64,000 nt of DNA from Opisthorchis felineus (GCA_004794785.1 SJOL01007305.1:133606-197605); one strand, 5' to 3'. Positions 49,569-63,200 are shown, counted from the first letter of the stretch. Translations and numbers: made by a program. The notes: generated by a model not told the origin, from the sequence alone.

Positions 49569-50449
49569 TTTCACTATTGAGATGATAGCGTAAGAAGACA
49601 GCCATTTACATAGACAGAAGGATAAATTATATGACCGTCTGTTAATTTAACCTTCTCAAGGGGATCTGGAACGAAGTGCTTCTATCGTTCCGTGTCAGAT
49701 CCTATACTCAGCAAAATTTTCATGCATCGAAAGATGAAATCTGTGACAGTACACAGATCAAAGACTCTCCGATTTCGTTCGAAGACAGTCATTGACACAG
49801 CTCTTGAAACACAAGTTTTAGAGATTTTTTACGTTTGACTTGCTAATAATCAAGCTCATGTTCACGAACATGCCGACTTTCCCCGAGGAAGAATGGGTCA
49901 GAAAGGATGTACCTTAAAAACCACACACCCCGATCACACAACGGATGACCCTGACTGACAGCGCATTATTGAATACAGTGCTGCGAAAAATACACCTGCT
50001 GTGGACAGCCTCTTCAGGAGAGAGACAGCAATGCCTTACTCCACAAAGAAAACCCTAATACCCGTTGTCTCGCGGATCATACTTTTAAGTCAAAAGCTCA
50101 GGGTGGGTATCTCAACAAAATCCCCTAAGTCGGCCTGGGCAAACGGGAAGTATCATTTGCCTACACAGTTTCTGTGTCCACCGATGTCCTTCCCAACCCC
50201 TTTCTAACACACAAGAAAACAGTGTTGGTTCATTTGGTTGTTATTTATCTGACCGATGTGTTTTATGCACCCGCTACCTAACGACAAACAAATGACACTT
50301 TGCAAGACCCACGAGATTCTCCCTACATACGTCCATACTTTATATCAAACTGGCAAACAGGCAGTTCTTGCTGAAAATTTATACTCCCTAAAAATTGAAG
50401 TATGATGTGTCTCTGAAACGCGCAAACAAGGCCCAAGCTTAGTTATGCA

Positions 50450-53290
50450 TCTCATAAAGCCAAGGACGAACTCAGGTTTTTCACATTTCTACCTCAGTGT
50501 GTCCAACGATCTATGGAACACATTGCGTGGGAGTTGCACTCAGCCCCAGAGCTGAACGCGCTTTGCTGCATTTGATCCCAGTAAACAGTCGTGTTTGCGC
50601 CGTCCGGTTATCCAGCCCAGTCAAGCTTAGTGCCTCTCGACATAAAAAAAAGTGTCTGTTTGTAGTGCCAGCGTATGCCCCAACGGACTGCAGTTGTGAT
50701 GCTGAGAAAGATACTTTAATCGGGAGATATCTGGGCTCGTTCGTCTGGCAAAAAGTACTGATATTGTGATTCATGAGGGCGACATGAATGTCCAAGTCGG
50801 TAGTCCTTGGAATCACATTTGCGCGGTCAGTTCGGAGTCAGTTCTCGACGTACAGGCTACGAAGAGCGACTACTCCAGTTGTCTGCTGACCATCACCTGT
50901 TTCTGTCCAGTAAAAGCGTCGGCATAAACTTTCGCATCGCGTAACCTAGCAACTACCAACTGTAAATAAACCATGGGCTTCGCTGGTTCACATGGCAGTC
51001 AGCCACCGGTGGAGAGCCACAATTCAACACAGCCGTTCTTTCGGGGGGCACAACCTGATTCTGATGATACCATGGTGCGATCATGCCTGACTTTTCGTTT
51101 CCCTTCAGGCGCTTTCACGTCAGCAACAAACATGCCAGTCCGCTGTCTTCCGCTAACTACCATATATCAGCAGTATCGAACTGAGCTAGCTCAAAACTGT
51201 CTAAAGTAAATGAACACTGTACTGATAGTGAGCACGCTAATGAAGCATGGCAAAAGGTGAAAGGATTTATGCCACCGGCACTCAGTGTTGGTTGTACGAC
51301 TTCCTCAACTTGATTATCTGACCACTAGATAACATCAAGATCGTTGGTCCTGATTGATTCTAGGAAATCCGTACAAGCAGGCAAGGGTACGACGGCGCAC
51401 GCAGATCGCTCAAAAGCCAAATAGTGAAGGGCCTGAGGAAAGACCGAGAGCTCTGGTGGATATCAAAAGATAGGAATTTGGAGAGGGAGAGAAACAGCTA
51501 TGCCCGATATGAACTGATACGATCGACTGGCCCTAGGAAACCAACAGTCAGTGAAACGATAATTAAGAAAGGTGGCTCCTTAATTCACTCGAAAAAAAGT
51601 CGACTGAAAAATGGGCCGAACACTTCGAAAAACAGTTTGGCTGACCTCCTGCAACACAGCCTCCGGAGACAGTTCATACGGGTGAATGGAATGTAAATAT
51701 TAGTCGCCCGCCGGAAGAAGAAATAAAATACGAAAGATGTGTACCGTAAGGTGGGAAGTGACTAAGACCGGATGGTCTGTATCCAGCCCTTCTCAAAGGA
51801 GGAAGGCGGAGGATCCCTAGGGGCCGTCTAACGAAACTGATTGATGTGATTTGGGACGAAGTGAAAGTGCCTGAATAATGGAGAATGTTGACAGGTATCC
51901 TTGTATTCAAAACAGGTTACATGGACACAGTACGAAAACCACCGTGGACCCAGCTTGGTAGCTGTTTCATGAAAGGTGTCCTCTGGTTTTATCCTTCGAA
52001 GATTGATTGAACACAGGGTGAGACAGATCCATAAAAACAAAGCGGGTCCTTCCTTCAGGAGGATGTATGGATCACATTTTTACCATAATCATATTTTGGA
52101 ACAGCGACACCACTTACAGCGACCAACGACAGAGTTCTACCTCCATATGAAATCTCCTTTACTCTGTGGACTATCAGGCACTACTGCAGTGTCCGTAGAG
52201 AAAAGGTGTCCCCCACGAAGTCTTGATCCTAGCTGAGTCACTACACACCATCTCCTGCAGACCTGTCAGGATCTAAATGAAGCTTTTGCCTGAGTTCACT
52301 GCATCGTTTGGAAAGAGCCGTGGCTGTCGTCTTTCGCCCTTCCTCTTCAAGCTCGATACTGATGTGATCATGAAACACTGAAATTCTAGCCTCTAACATC
52401 TGTGGGGTCGAAATGCTCCCACGGCATCCACTCATGAATTTTGAGTACGCAGACGACACAGCTCTTCTTGAACGTGGCGCCAATGTAATGCAGACAAAGT
52501 TAAATAATAAAATTATTCTATTCCACGGTTTGGCACGCGCCCAACACCTGCAGACTGTAAGGTAACGCTGAAATACTGGGGGGGGGGGCTGGAGCCCTAT
52601 GTCCATGCCTGCGGATGAGCCAAATGTGATAGTAGACAAATGTCTGCCTTGACAGCTGTGTCAGTCCCTGTAGTTCAATCAAAGACGATATTTCAATCCG
52701 GACTGAGAAGACCAGATCAGGTTTCGTGAAACTACACCACCTGTGGTGTAGATATCTGCCCGTTTGTCGAGGGTTGGTGCGCTCCATTTTGTAATTTGGG
52801 TCAGTAACCTGGTCTCCGCGCGTCTAGAACGTTGAAAAAGTTTTCTGTGTTTGGCCCTCGATGTCTTCGGAATACTTCCCGAGTCCGGTAGGAACACTGG
52901 ATCATCAGTGCTAAAGTGCGTGGTTTGCGGAGCGAATAACTCACCCACAATGGATGAACTGATCACACTCCGTAGTTTGCACTGGCTTGGTCACACACTC
53001 CGTATGCCAGTTTACCGACTTCCTCAAACAACCCTTTTCGCGCAACCACACAAAGGGTGGAAATGAGTCAGGTGAGGCCAAACGATGACTTGACAGTAAA
53101 GTACGAAAGCTATTAACAGCAAACTCAGCAGCGCTAGTCACTTTTGTCTCCCTGGATGGGGACAGCAGGAAGGAACACACCAATCGTTAGAGATATTGTC
53201 AGACATGGTCCAGTCGCGCCGTCAGTGCCGCTCATTCCCACAGTTGTTTTCTTCGATACACAGCGCCCCGCCTGATCTCTTCAATGAAAA
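50450..53290 (+). mobile_element. Decayed RTE-like non-LTR retrotransposon
   Basis: Conserved pieces appear in order over about 2.8 kb but in changing frames and with stops. The endonuclease half shows G-V-A-L-S-P-R-A-E-R at 50530-50560, A-Y-A-P-T-D at about 50675, G-D-M-N-V-Q-V-G at about 50780, a D-H-H-L-F-L segment at about 50890 and S-D-D near 51060. The reverse-transcriptase half shows P-D-G-L-Y-P-A-L-L-K near 51770, the F-I-L-R-R-L region near 51985, G-C-R-L-S-P-F-L-F near 52325 and the catalytic E-Y-A-D-D at 52443-52457. The C-terminal tail L-H-W-L-G-H-T-L-R-M-P (52975-53010) is typical of RTE-type elements in flatworms. At least five frameshifts and several stops make it a fossil. Minus-strand frames here (52241-52966) are shadows. 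Confidence 0.85.
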
Positions 53291-53299
53291 GTCCACTGA

Positions 53300-56200
53300 C
53301 ACCCTTGCATTTACGCATAAATTATAGCACCTACCGCCTCCAATGCTTAGCCATCCACTTCACCCCCCCCCCAAATTATCAGAGAAAAACTGTAGTGCCA
53401 GTATGCGATATTTATGGCTGCTGTTGCTGATAATGATGATGACAATCTCAGTTCATCCGGACCATCCTACAGAATAATGCTAGACTTTCGCCTATTCAAG
53501 CTTTTGGAGGCCATTTTCGCGAACTTTATGCGATGGTAATGTAACTACAAGTTGGCTGAATCAAACGCTTGACCACTTTCAAAGGCCGAAAATACTTTTA
53601 TCAAGAATCAGGACGCATATCTCACTCGAGAAGCAATAAAATCGATGGATACGGATATTTCTGAAACAAAGGTGTTCGATTCAACGTATAAACACGTGGA
53701 AGAAGAGACAGATAATCGTGCGACTGTAAACAATGCGTTTGACAAGTCGCTTCTATAAACACTCCAACACAGGATTTTCTAAGGCAGAAAGGTCAGTGGT
53801 TCCTCACTACACTAACGCTATGTTGGTGATGCTTGGCTCTAACCTGTGTGGAACAGTTTATTTATTAATTTTCACTGTTCTTCACAACGAACACTTCAAA
53901 CAGATAGATGAGCAGATGGTGGTTCATCTGTTTGCCGCACTTGTCCATTAGCTTGCAACCATTTCGTCCGCAGTCGAGGAGACGTCGTCAGTGCTCAGTT
54001 GAATGGGCAACTCATCCTTATTTATCTGCGCTTACAACGTCTTCGGAGAGTTAGTGGTACCCTCTCAGGTAATCGACTAATTTGTATGTACCTTTCGAGT
54101 AATATTATTGGCCCGTTTGCGATCTGCGCTGCGTTAGGATCCGTATGTCTCGCATGCCGATAGTATGTTGGATTGTCCCTTTGTGGGTTTCTGGTCAGCT
54201 TTCGATTGGCCCATTCCCGGTTTATGTTGCTTTGTGGTCTTTCTTCCTTGAACCTGTTTTGTCCTTATGGCGGTTTCTATTTTTCTTAGTTCCCTTTCTT
54301 CAGTCGGATCGGCCCGTTCTTCTGTCGTATCGTAGTCTGATTTTCTTGGGCTCGATTAACTGGTTTTACTCCTTCGCTTATTAGAGTTTTCTATTCTTTG
54401 CGTTGGCCGATTTGGTGTGCTTGAAAGGTCAATTTGATATCATCCGTTGTTGAGTAGTTCTTTAGCATCCTTCTATTTATCAGTTCGGTGCTAGTCCAAA
54501 AAAGTGGATTGATCCCCTAGACTTTTATTTTGGTTTGCCTTTTCCTTCTATACAAGTTTATGCCAGCGTGTTTGTTATTGGCTTTTTATGGGGAATACCA
54601 TGCTTTCGTGAATTCACGTTCTTTCGTTGCTCTTGCTTGGGCCAATATGTGCACGGTGATCTAGACTAATCTGAGTCCGTATTGATCTTCGTGCACGGCA
54701 ATGAGTAAAAACCACTCGCCCATTGGTTGCAAGTTTATGTTTATGTCTTCTGGTAGCGGGCTTTCTTCTTATATCCCCCTCGTAGTGTTACGCACAATCT
54801 CCACAAAACGCTGAGAAAATGGCGGACCGGCCAATAACATAACAATAAGAAAGGTACATATCAGTCAGCTAATCAACTGAGGTGCCATTGGATTCTCTTT
54901 GAAAACCACATAAACGCAAACAGATAACGAGGAAGTATCCACTCAACTGCACACCAACGATGTCTGGTCGACTGTGAATAAAATGGTTGCAGGCCGATTG
55001 TCAAGCTCGACAAACTGGCCAACAACCAGTAAACATAACAGCCGCCAGTATTTTGATACTTAATACTACCAATGTTTGTGTTCAATAACGCAAATCCAGT
55101 ACGAATTTAGCTCTTTCAGATGTTTTAGTGATGGGATGCCACGAACGGACTAATAGGTGCTCAGGTAACATAAGACTATCATTGCCAGCCTTCCTTCAAT
55201 TCCTATAGACGGCCTGTAATGCGTATCACGATCGCAAACCAAGAAAACTTACAATTTAGATGAGTATAAAATGACTGCTCCAGCGAACGACTATCTGTAA
55301 AAGTACATTGCCACACGAAATTAGGACAGAATACCAAACGAGTTATACTGTACCCACAGCAAACGTGATCATATAATTGCCATTCATTGGTGTCCAAATA
55401 GGAACAAAAATCCAATGTGAAATTAAGTCAACTTTGAACTAAACTAATAGGGCGTGACAGGTGAAGTTCGTTTCAACAACTAGAATCACCGCACTTCAAA
55501 CCAGTTTTCGAAATTCGCCCAACAGAATTCCATCATGCTTTACATATCAGTAGTTGGTGCAAAACCTGCGTAGGTAAAACAGAACGATATTTTTCACAAA
55601 GGGTGGTGGAGCATGCTGAGTAAGCAGAGTCACACAGGATGATCGACGGGATTTATTAACTGCTCAGCATTCAAGAGAAACCAATTGTCTGTTCAGTCCA
55701 TACGTTTTCTTAACGCGCAAATTAAGTAAGAAATTACTAGCATTTTATGCAGTCCTACTGCCCAAACGCGGATGGTAAAGACTCGTGTTTATCCCGGAAC
55801 CTCCTTATATTCCCACTCTGCCCCATCATCTTATGCTGATTTACACATACTGCGCGTTTTGCGTCCTCGTCACTCTAACAGTACTATAAGGTTAAAATCG
55901 TATATCTTGTCTCGACGCTGTGCTAATGAGATGAGTGCAAGGGATTTGCGGTTTATAAAACACACCGATACAGATTACTTTGTTGACATCAGTTCTTTGT
56001 TTTGAACTGACAGCTTTCGTTTATCACTTAAAAAATAAGCACGTGACGGTAAGAAAGACAATAAACAGCCAAAGTTCTGTTCATCGCCCTGCTGGAATTT
56101 GATCGCTGTACATATGGCCGGAAGCGCGCTATTTGTTTGCAAGAATCATGCAATTAGAAACTTCAGACAAAATTATTGTGTTAATTGTAGTACACTGACA

Positions 56201-57210
56201 ATATTTGTGGTCATGGCGTGTCCGTCTAAATATTTACGAAGCATTCACCCGAATTCCGCCGGCTATTTGATCATTTACACATTTGTGCACAAAGCCTTGT
56301 TCATAGTTAGAGGACGTTCACGGGAAACCAAGCAAACGATTTGTTTTGATTAGAATTTCAATGACGAAACTCTTATTCTTCTGTGGAATTTATTTCTCAC
56401 TGCATCAACCTATTCAAGAACATCCTGTTTTATGCAAATAAATCCTGCTGGTTTTTATCTTCAACCCTCCTTACATGTACCTGTTTCGTTCCAATTCCAC
56501 AGTACGTGGGACATAATAGCGCCCCAATTTTACAAGTAATGAATTTACAAATCGAAGCGCATCGAAAAGTGCAAGCATTTTGGGCATAAAGTGGTAAAAC
56601 GGAGATTAAGTGGTTGTGTGGAATGTATCTTCAAGATGTTTTTCAGCTGCTTTGTCAAAAAATTTCTGGGTCTGTCCTTCAAAATCACTGGTTAGACAAG
56701 ATTTGTTCCTGTACAAACTGTTTTACGTACACTTATATGCTTTCGTGTACTATCAATGAATTTGTGTTTTGACATGTATTCAGTACACAATTCGACCACT
56801 ATTTGCAGAACACTAACACAATAAGTAATCTAATTATGCTGAAAAATCCACTTTTAAAAAGCACTCCTGGAAGAACCAGCAGGGTAACTTCAAGATTCAA
56901 GGATTGTTCTAGACAGCAGTAAGCACCAGATGACCGATAAATATCTCCATTATTGTTACTTGGACTACATGTATTTCCTGAAATTTTAACTACAAGGAGA
57001 AACAAGTGGATCGCAGCTTTGCTTGGCAAAATGACGTCATATTTCTAGCTTTTTGCACGGTTTTCGGATTTTTACAGTAAGCGCCTTGCTCAGTTTGCGC
57101 AACTTTTCTAAACAGACAACCCTATTGGTCGAAACATTCACAAAGTAGAAGAGCGGGCTGAAAGTAGATATCAAAAAGGGCGAAATACGATAATTTACCC
57201 AGCTGAATCA
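53300..57210. other. Stretch without a supported gene, including the T-rich block
   Basis: Short frames only. A C homopolymer of 10 lies at about 53363 and the T-rich block at 54130-54720. Confidence 0.4.
54130..54720. other. T-rich, strand-skewed block
   Basis: For about 600 bp the plus strand is dominated by T and G with few A (many TTTT, CTTT, GTTT words), unlike the balanced AT of its surroundings. The 79-codon frame inside (54145-54384) is a by-product of this skew: its peptide is almost all Leu, Phe, Trp and Ser. The minus strand is correspondingly A-rich, as in the 3' or 5' regions of some retroelements. No known element recognised. Confidence 0.45.
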
Positions 57211-57214
57211 CTAA

Positions 57215-57404
57215 TTTTTATTATGGTTCCAGATCAGTCTCCCGCAAAACAAAATTGGTTTGAAAACGAGTGTATTTCGCCAATTTCGTTTAATTTGTTT
57301 TCAAGTGGAATTCTGGGATTCGACCTACCTAATGAGCCCCAAGAAGGGCGAAACCGGTCCTAGGCTGCCGGAGAATTTTCAGGAACCTTATGAGTAGTGT
57401 ATTA
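57215..57404 (+). mobile_element. Hammerhead-ribozyme repeat element, copy 6
   Basis: The best-preserved stem arrangement in the window: CTAATGA at 57329-57335, stem II GCCCC/GGGC, GAAACCGGTC with cleavage site after 57359, and stem I pairing of CCTA with TAGG. One core base is changed (G5 to A), which abolishes cleavage in known hammerheads. The family 5' segment (AGTCTCCCG…GTGTATTTCGCC) precedes it. Confidence 0.8.
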
Positions 57405-57512
57405 AGTCTAGATATCCAAAAGTTGAGTGGGTAGATATTTTGGTAAGTTGAGTTCGCCCATCTTATGTACTTGTTAGCATTTTGACAATGTCAGATGCCG
57501 TACGGCTTGTGA

Positions 57513-57859
57513 TTAAGCGAGCAGGTGACATAACGAATTGTACTTTCTGAATGGTTCTGAGAAACAGATATATTGTACACGCTTGTGCAGCGCAGCTAGT
57601 TGTTTACACGCCATTGACATATTCGGTTGAAAACTTGTAACCAGGTTTGCAACAGTAAATGGCCTATCATTAGTTTTTCGCACGTCGAATGACAAGGGGA
57701 CCTCACGACAGTATCTTTTGCGTGAAAAATATGTTGGGATATGTGTTTTTCCAATAATATTTAACTGAGTGGCACGTTTATGGTTATCAGGAATTCGGAA
57801 CTTGAGCGCTCGTAAGTTGTTACTTTGGTATTCTAGAGCTACGATGGAAATTGTTAATT
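57513..57859 (-). CDS. Terminal exon, unrecognised
   Basis: This exon follows GATTTCACTGCTAG, enters with two bases, and reads 114 codons to TAA. Codon use is coding. The peptide is basic, with a hydrophobic start, several Tyr/Phe/Arg and a helical C-terminal half. It ends about 100 bp before a hammerhead element on the opposite strand (57215-57404). No family recognised. Confidence 0.4.
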
Positions 57860-59340
57860 CTAGCAGTGAAATCGGATGGCTCACACCCCATTACGAACTA
57901 TCCGGAGCACTTAATCTTAAAACCTCAAATCGTACTATTATTAGAAAGGTCAGTGGATATTGTCTGTATGATTAAAATACAAATGGATATATTTTGTCGT
58001 GAAATTTGTTATTTCAAAGTTATGTCACAGCTTTTTCTCCCAGAAAAAGTTTTCTTTGTGTACAATAGAAAGAACGAGCTTGGAAATTTGGGTTATACTG
58101 GTCGACCCAAACACAAACCATACAACTAGGATTAAAAACGAGATTTGGATGCCATGTTGTCAAGCGTGAAACAGCAGTCCCAGACATTTGACACGTAGGC
58201 TTAAATCACAATGGACATTTGCAACTCATTTTCAAGCTTCGTTGAGCCTTTGATAGAACGTTTTTGTGTGAACATTTAAATCAACTTTGATACCATTGTT
58301 CACTGTACGTCCAATCAGATTTGATGAGGAAATGAGATTGTAGTGCCCTACCAAGACCGATTTTGAACATGAAAACTCCACTCATGATCATTCCCATTAT
58401 TTTTTGTCTACTATAAACATTTCGGAAAAGCTTCCTTCTAAATTAGGTTGCAAATCCAAACTTTGTCAAACTGTTGAACCAGAAAATTTGATTGCTTTTT
58501 CTCCCTGTCAACGAATGTATCTCTCAAAGAATTAGTTGATCCCCTGTATGATTCTTTCGTCAGACTTTATGTCAACACAACTGAAAACGTTTGTTTTCCA
58601 ATACACTAAATGATCCACTTAAGAAAAACCGACGGATTTTCGCCGGCAACTGCTAAAACTTCACAAAATGGTGGTATATTTTACAATAATGGAAAGCTCT
58701 GCACGATAGTATTTCATCTTCAAGTCTCTATAGACTTTTTCTGATTTCGCCTGGGACGATTACTTTTTTGCTTCCTTGACCATTTTATTACTATCCAACC
58801 CACATGACATTCTCGTGCTTTTAGACGTAACTTCAGAAGTGACTATGAAAATGTATAGTCTACCGAGGGAGAGAGCCGACTCAACAGTACAAGCAATTTC
58901 TTAGCGTTGGTTCTGCAACCTACAAACGGAGACTGGCACGCTCCTTGTTTCTCCGACCTAGGGGTGTAAATAAGCTTAGCACTAAGTTAGTTAGATGTCA
59001 TCACCAATAAACTACATCATACGATGTAGTTAACCCAATCCAGTTACTGCCATCGAACAAAAGGGTATTTGATTACAAATAACAGTCAAACGAGATATTT
59101 TGGCCGGTCTCAGACAATCTCAGTTTGATCTTCAGGCTGACTTCATTCACATGAAGAATTCTTGTTCAGCCTCGCAAATTATACCCACAGTGAAGGCGTT
59201 TACTTACAGAAATATAGTTGTAGATACCCAAATCAAAGTGGACTATAGAGGACAGTCATGAAATCAAACCAACTTTGACAGGGACGATCAAAGTGCAAAC
59301 CAACCTCATTATATTGAAAAACTACCAAACCGCAAATTAC

Positions 59341-59573
59341 CTGTTTGCCTGCACTGGGGCTTTCAAAATACCTTTAAGTTCTAGGAACTCATGGTAACTA
59401 GATGTCAGTGGGGGGATTTCGCCTAGGTTCACTGATCCAAATGTCAGTGCACAGGTTTTCCTGATACACAATGTGAATTTACTCTGTACACGATATTTCG
59501 CCGCCCCCGTGTGAGAAAACTTCAAGCACTTTTTTACGTCGTTGCCACCCTTTTCAACCATCAATTCAACCAA
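59341..59573 (-). CDS. Candidate internal exon, unrecognised
   Basis: This frame encodes a mixed beta-like segment with Lys, Thr, Leu and Gly. It has two possible donors, AAAG|GTATTT at about 59368 and AACAG|GTAATT at 59340. The best acceptor is GATGGTTGAAAAG, with a G/T-rich but not pyrimidine-rich lead. Limits and identity are uncertain. Confidence 0.3.
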
Positions 59574-60726
59574 CCACTTCGGTTAGAGCACCGTTGAGAA
59601 ATCAGTTACCCCGGGTCGTTTTTCGAAATTTAGTATCAGTTAATCCGCTAACATAAAGCCGCGGTTTAGAAGCTAAATAGCCAACCAAAGGTGGTTTACT
59701 CAATAACATCATGTCATTTTAGTGCGCTTCCTAAGTCTGACCATGTCAAGCAGCTACGCACAAATTACTGTTGATTACTTCGCTATTGTTTCTCAGGTTT
59801 ATTATTCACCAATCATTGCGGAACTGTGATAAATTGCCGCGAAAGCCTATATATGAATTATATATTCGAGTATTTCAAATCTGGCAGAATTTCAGGGTTC
59901 AAAGGGGAAATAAAAAACTCAGAACTGAAAATATTAATTTCATTTTATTCATTTTAATTCAGTTTAATTGCATTTATTGGTCTCCTTCCGGACAAATGCA
60001 TTTCAGTGTTGTGGCTATCGTTCCATCTGCCTTTCTGAGCAACTTGGTTTTAAACATTTCAATTGTACAACTTCAAGTGACACTTCTCCTCCAAAACAGC
60101 TTTACATCTATCTTTTGCAGATTTGGAGTGAACAGGATGTTATTGAAATGATGCGAACTTCCATACGGCTCTCGGTTTTATTCTTTGAACCCGAAATTCT
60201 CTTGACCGTTTAAAAACACAGACTGCAATGATACAAATCCAATCCATTCATACTTTGTCGCACGTTCGACCAGAGGTCATGAAGCGATGCGGTTTAAAAA
60301 GGTCAACGATAAACACTTCAGTTAACAACGTAGCTATCAGAAGTGTGTACAAGAGATGCTAGGAATGTGACAAGATTTCTCATGGGTGGTCAATGTACGC
60401 AGGCGCAAACATACGATTAGAAGATATCATTTCTGGAAGTGACCTTGGTAATGCTTGTAGCGGTGCACAACTCTGGTAAAACAAAAAGGTATATAAAGTC
60501 CGGTAAATTTCTGAGCGAAACCCAGCAGGTAATTTTAACTAATAATTTAAAGACAAACTGATTGCAGATGATCCTTTACCCCAATTCCAGAAGCTTCTCC
60601 ATTGAATATCACAAAAACGCTAAATCGATACGTTGAGAGCGAATCAATGTCAGTCAGCCTTGATAATGTTTCCTTTCGAACTGTGAAGTTTATTCTCGGT
60701 ACTACCATAGGCCCATAACTGCGTGG

Positions 60727-60977
60727 CTAACATTTTTGGTCCCAGGTGGGAACTTTGGTAATGGAAATGCCAAAACAGTTAGGCTGAGGAAGCCAAAGCT
60801 TGATTTCAATTTGAGAGGCTTTCCAACCACCCCAAAAGCCTCCTGACTTTTGAAGATGCACACCTGCCTCGTGAGCAGTAATGGTTTTGGCTTTATTAAG
60901 TCGACTGAAACTAAGGTGATCGCTAGGGTTTACCCGCATTGTTGCCCTTCTAAAGCAATTTCTTTGCGTCAGACGGA
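60727..60977 (-). CDS. Terminal exon, unrecognised
   Basis: A good acceptor (AATGGTATCTTCAG) precedes 60977. The exon enters with two bases and reads 82 codons to TAG. The first half is basic and polar. The second half has several Trp, Gly and Pro and looks beta-rich. A weak donor (GTGTGC) near the middle could end the exon earlier. No family recognised. Confidence 0.4.
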
Positions 60978-60999
60978 CTGAAGATACCATTATTTATAT

Positions 61000-63190
61000 G
61001 GGTAAAGAATTTTTTGTTGATCGAAGTGAATTTCTTATCCACCTTCACGAGTTCATTAAATCGTCCTGCCTTCTTAATAAACCAAATGACGGCATGAAAA
61101 TTTAAAAAGGAAGCTTTCCAAAATTTTTCAGCGACCGGTGAAGCTTAGCAGGTTCTAAACAAGTATGTGCTCTCAAACTAGATCACCGACGTTGCTTACT
61201 GAGTAAAATTCGTCGATTCCTTAGTGCTCTAAACTTGTCAACGTGTTTCCAAGTCTTCGAATCGGAAATTGTGTGAAGTGGTTAAAAAAACATGGAACAA
61301 ACATAAAAACCATAATGCCAGCCAGGCTGCCTGCCTTCTTTGTGCCGCGGGAATACAAAAAATAGCGAGGCACGCAAGCAGACTTACCAGCATCCCAGTC
61401 TGATGTGAAAAATCATACACCACTGCAGTTGTACTGGTTTCTCTCATGCTAGGGAAAACATATCGTTAGGTAAACCAAAAATATTTTCTAGCGCTCCTCA
61501 ATAGGTCAAAAGTTCCACTTTGCTTCAAGATGACGTTTAACTCTGTTAATAGGCTTTAAAAACCTGTAATCACGCAACAACTTTCGTTTCGGAACCAACC
61601 GATATCGTCAGGATGACAGCCGAGCTGTCACCGGTTGTCAAGGAACAGGATATATCGATTAAAACTTTTACAATTTTCAGTTATTCTAGTTTGGTAGGAT
61701 GACCGTATCCTTGAGTTTCTGGAAAGAATGAGTATCATAAACAGAGCTTCATTGTGTTTTTAAATTTTTACGCTGGTTAACTTTAAAAGCAATGTAGATT
61801 GAAACCATCAGGTAGGCGTAGTCTCTTAGTTGGCGCCAAATTCATGTTCATTTCATCATCTGTTCATCAAGTTACATACCGGTTTGGTTTTTATAAGAGA
61901 TTCAATTGAAGAACAGCTAAATATTTTGTTTATGATATCTTTCAGCTGAATGTAACAACCACAGTCTGCCTGATTTCTCGGTTGCTATAATATTGTAGAG
62001 TTAGCAGTGTTTTCATTACATTCATCTGAAGAACCTGACAAAGGAGAGATCCACTTGGAATCCAGTTGAGTCTCCCGTAAAAAGCAAATTCGGTTGCAAA
62101 TGAGTAGAGCCTTGAGAAGAGCGAAATCAGTCTTGAGCTGTCTGAGTTCTCAGCAACCTAGAAAGTAGTTACGCTAAAGAAAATATGTTCAACTTGCCGT
62201 CGGTAAATCCCAGTTCACAAGAGGTATATTACCGAATATCTGGACTATTTGCACTTGTGGAGCGTGTGTGCGGATTTTCCATAAAGGTGTATAAATAAGA
62301 TATATTTATGAACCGGATAATGATTCGTCTAAAGTGCACACTATATTTCAAATGCCAGTTTCACCAGTGTCTTAGTTGATAAACATTTCGAGTTAAGTAG
62401 ACTTTCAGCGGGTAGACAAAGCTAAAAAGCAGAGGTTCTTGAAATTCAATGTTAACACTGCTGGTTGTAAATATATAGCTACACATGTCCCGGCATAACC
62501 ATTTCCACAAACGAATTGGCTAAAAAGCCAACGATCGTAGGGCGCAACATGGGAGAACCAGCATATTGCATAACCGGACAACCTGATTTGAGGACATCTT
62601 TGGGCCTCTTGGCTTGGCACTGCTACCGACAAAACGAGATTCTAGCCAGAATGAGATTTAGTTAGTTCCCAAACTCTTAGCCTCTATTACAATTCATCAC
62701 GTACGTATACGTCTTAAGCTTGCAGGTTTTCTCGTTCTATCCAAAGACAGTCGTTTTGTGACATCCATTTGCGTGTCCAAGACAGAAGGGACAACGTTTA
62801 CTTTCAAAGTGAGTCTTTAGTACTTGGCAGAGGAAAAACTGGATACATCCTATTTTCATAAAGGATGTTCGCAGTAATAAATTATATTTAATCGCATGCT
62901 CATCTATATAGGTTGTGGTATGTCTCATTTTCATGAAAACCCGGAAAACAATCCAATAATTGAGTCTCTGTCCTTGTTTAATATTATTCTGGCTAGAACG
63001 ATCGATCCATCAACAGCACTTATTCGTTAACCTAACAGCAATGTGAGCCATTTTTTTTGTTTTGCACAACTCAAAATAATCATTTATCGCGCGGCAAAGA
63101 CAGACTACCGTCTCATTAACACAAGTAACTTTGTAAACCAAAACCCGCAGAAAGATAAAATTTCTTTTCAAAGCTCGTCAGACTGGAATG
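61000..63190. other. Stretch without a supported gene apart from hammerhead copy 7
   Basis: Frames at 61238-61447 and 62405-62632 (minus) are short, with no clear splice sites. The repeat element occupies 61857-62180. Confidence 0.4.
61857..62180 (+). mobile_element. Hammerhead repeat element, copy 7, ribozyme core lost
   Basis: The 5' arms are complete, including the inner inverted pair TCAGCTGAATGTAA / TTACATTCATCTGA and the AGTCTCCCGTAAAAAGC segment. The ribozyme region is reduced to GAGCCTTGAGAAGAGCGAAA and the 3' tail. The CTGATGA strand is deleted between 62100 and 62110. Confidence 0.65.
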
Positions 63191-63200
63191 AATAGGCCGA

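Noticed and set aside
52241..52966. Minus-strand frames up to 132 codons
   Set aside because: They are complements of the degenerate RTE reverse-transcriptase region, which has recognisable motifs on the plus strand.
54145..54384. 79-codon Leu/Phe/Trp-rich frame as a membrane protein
   Set aside because: It comes from the T-rich composition of the block, with no splice or start context.
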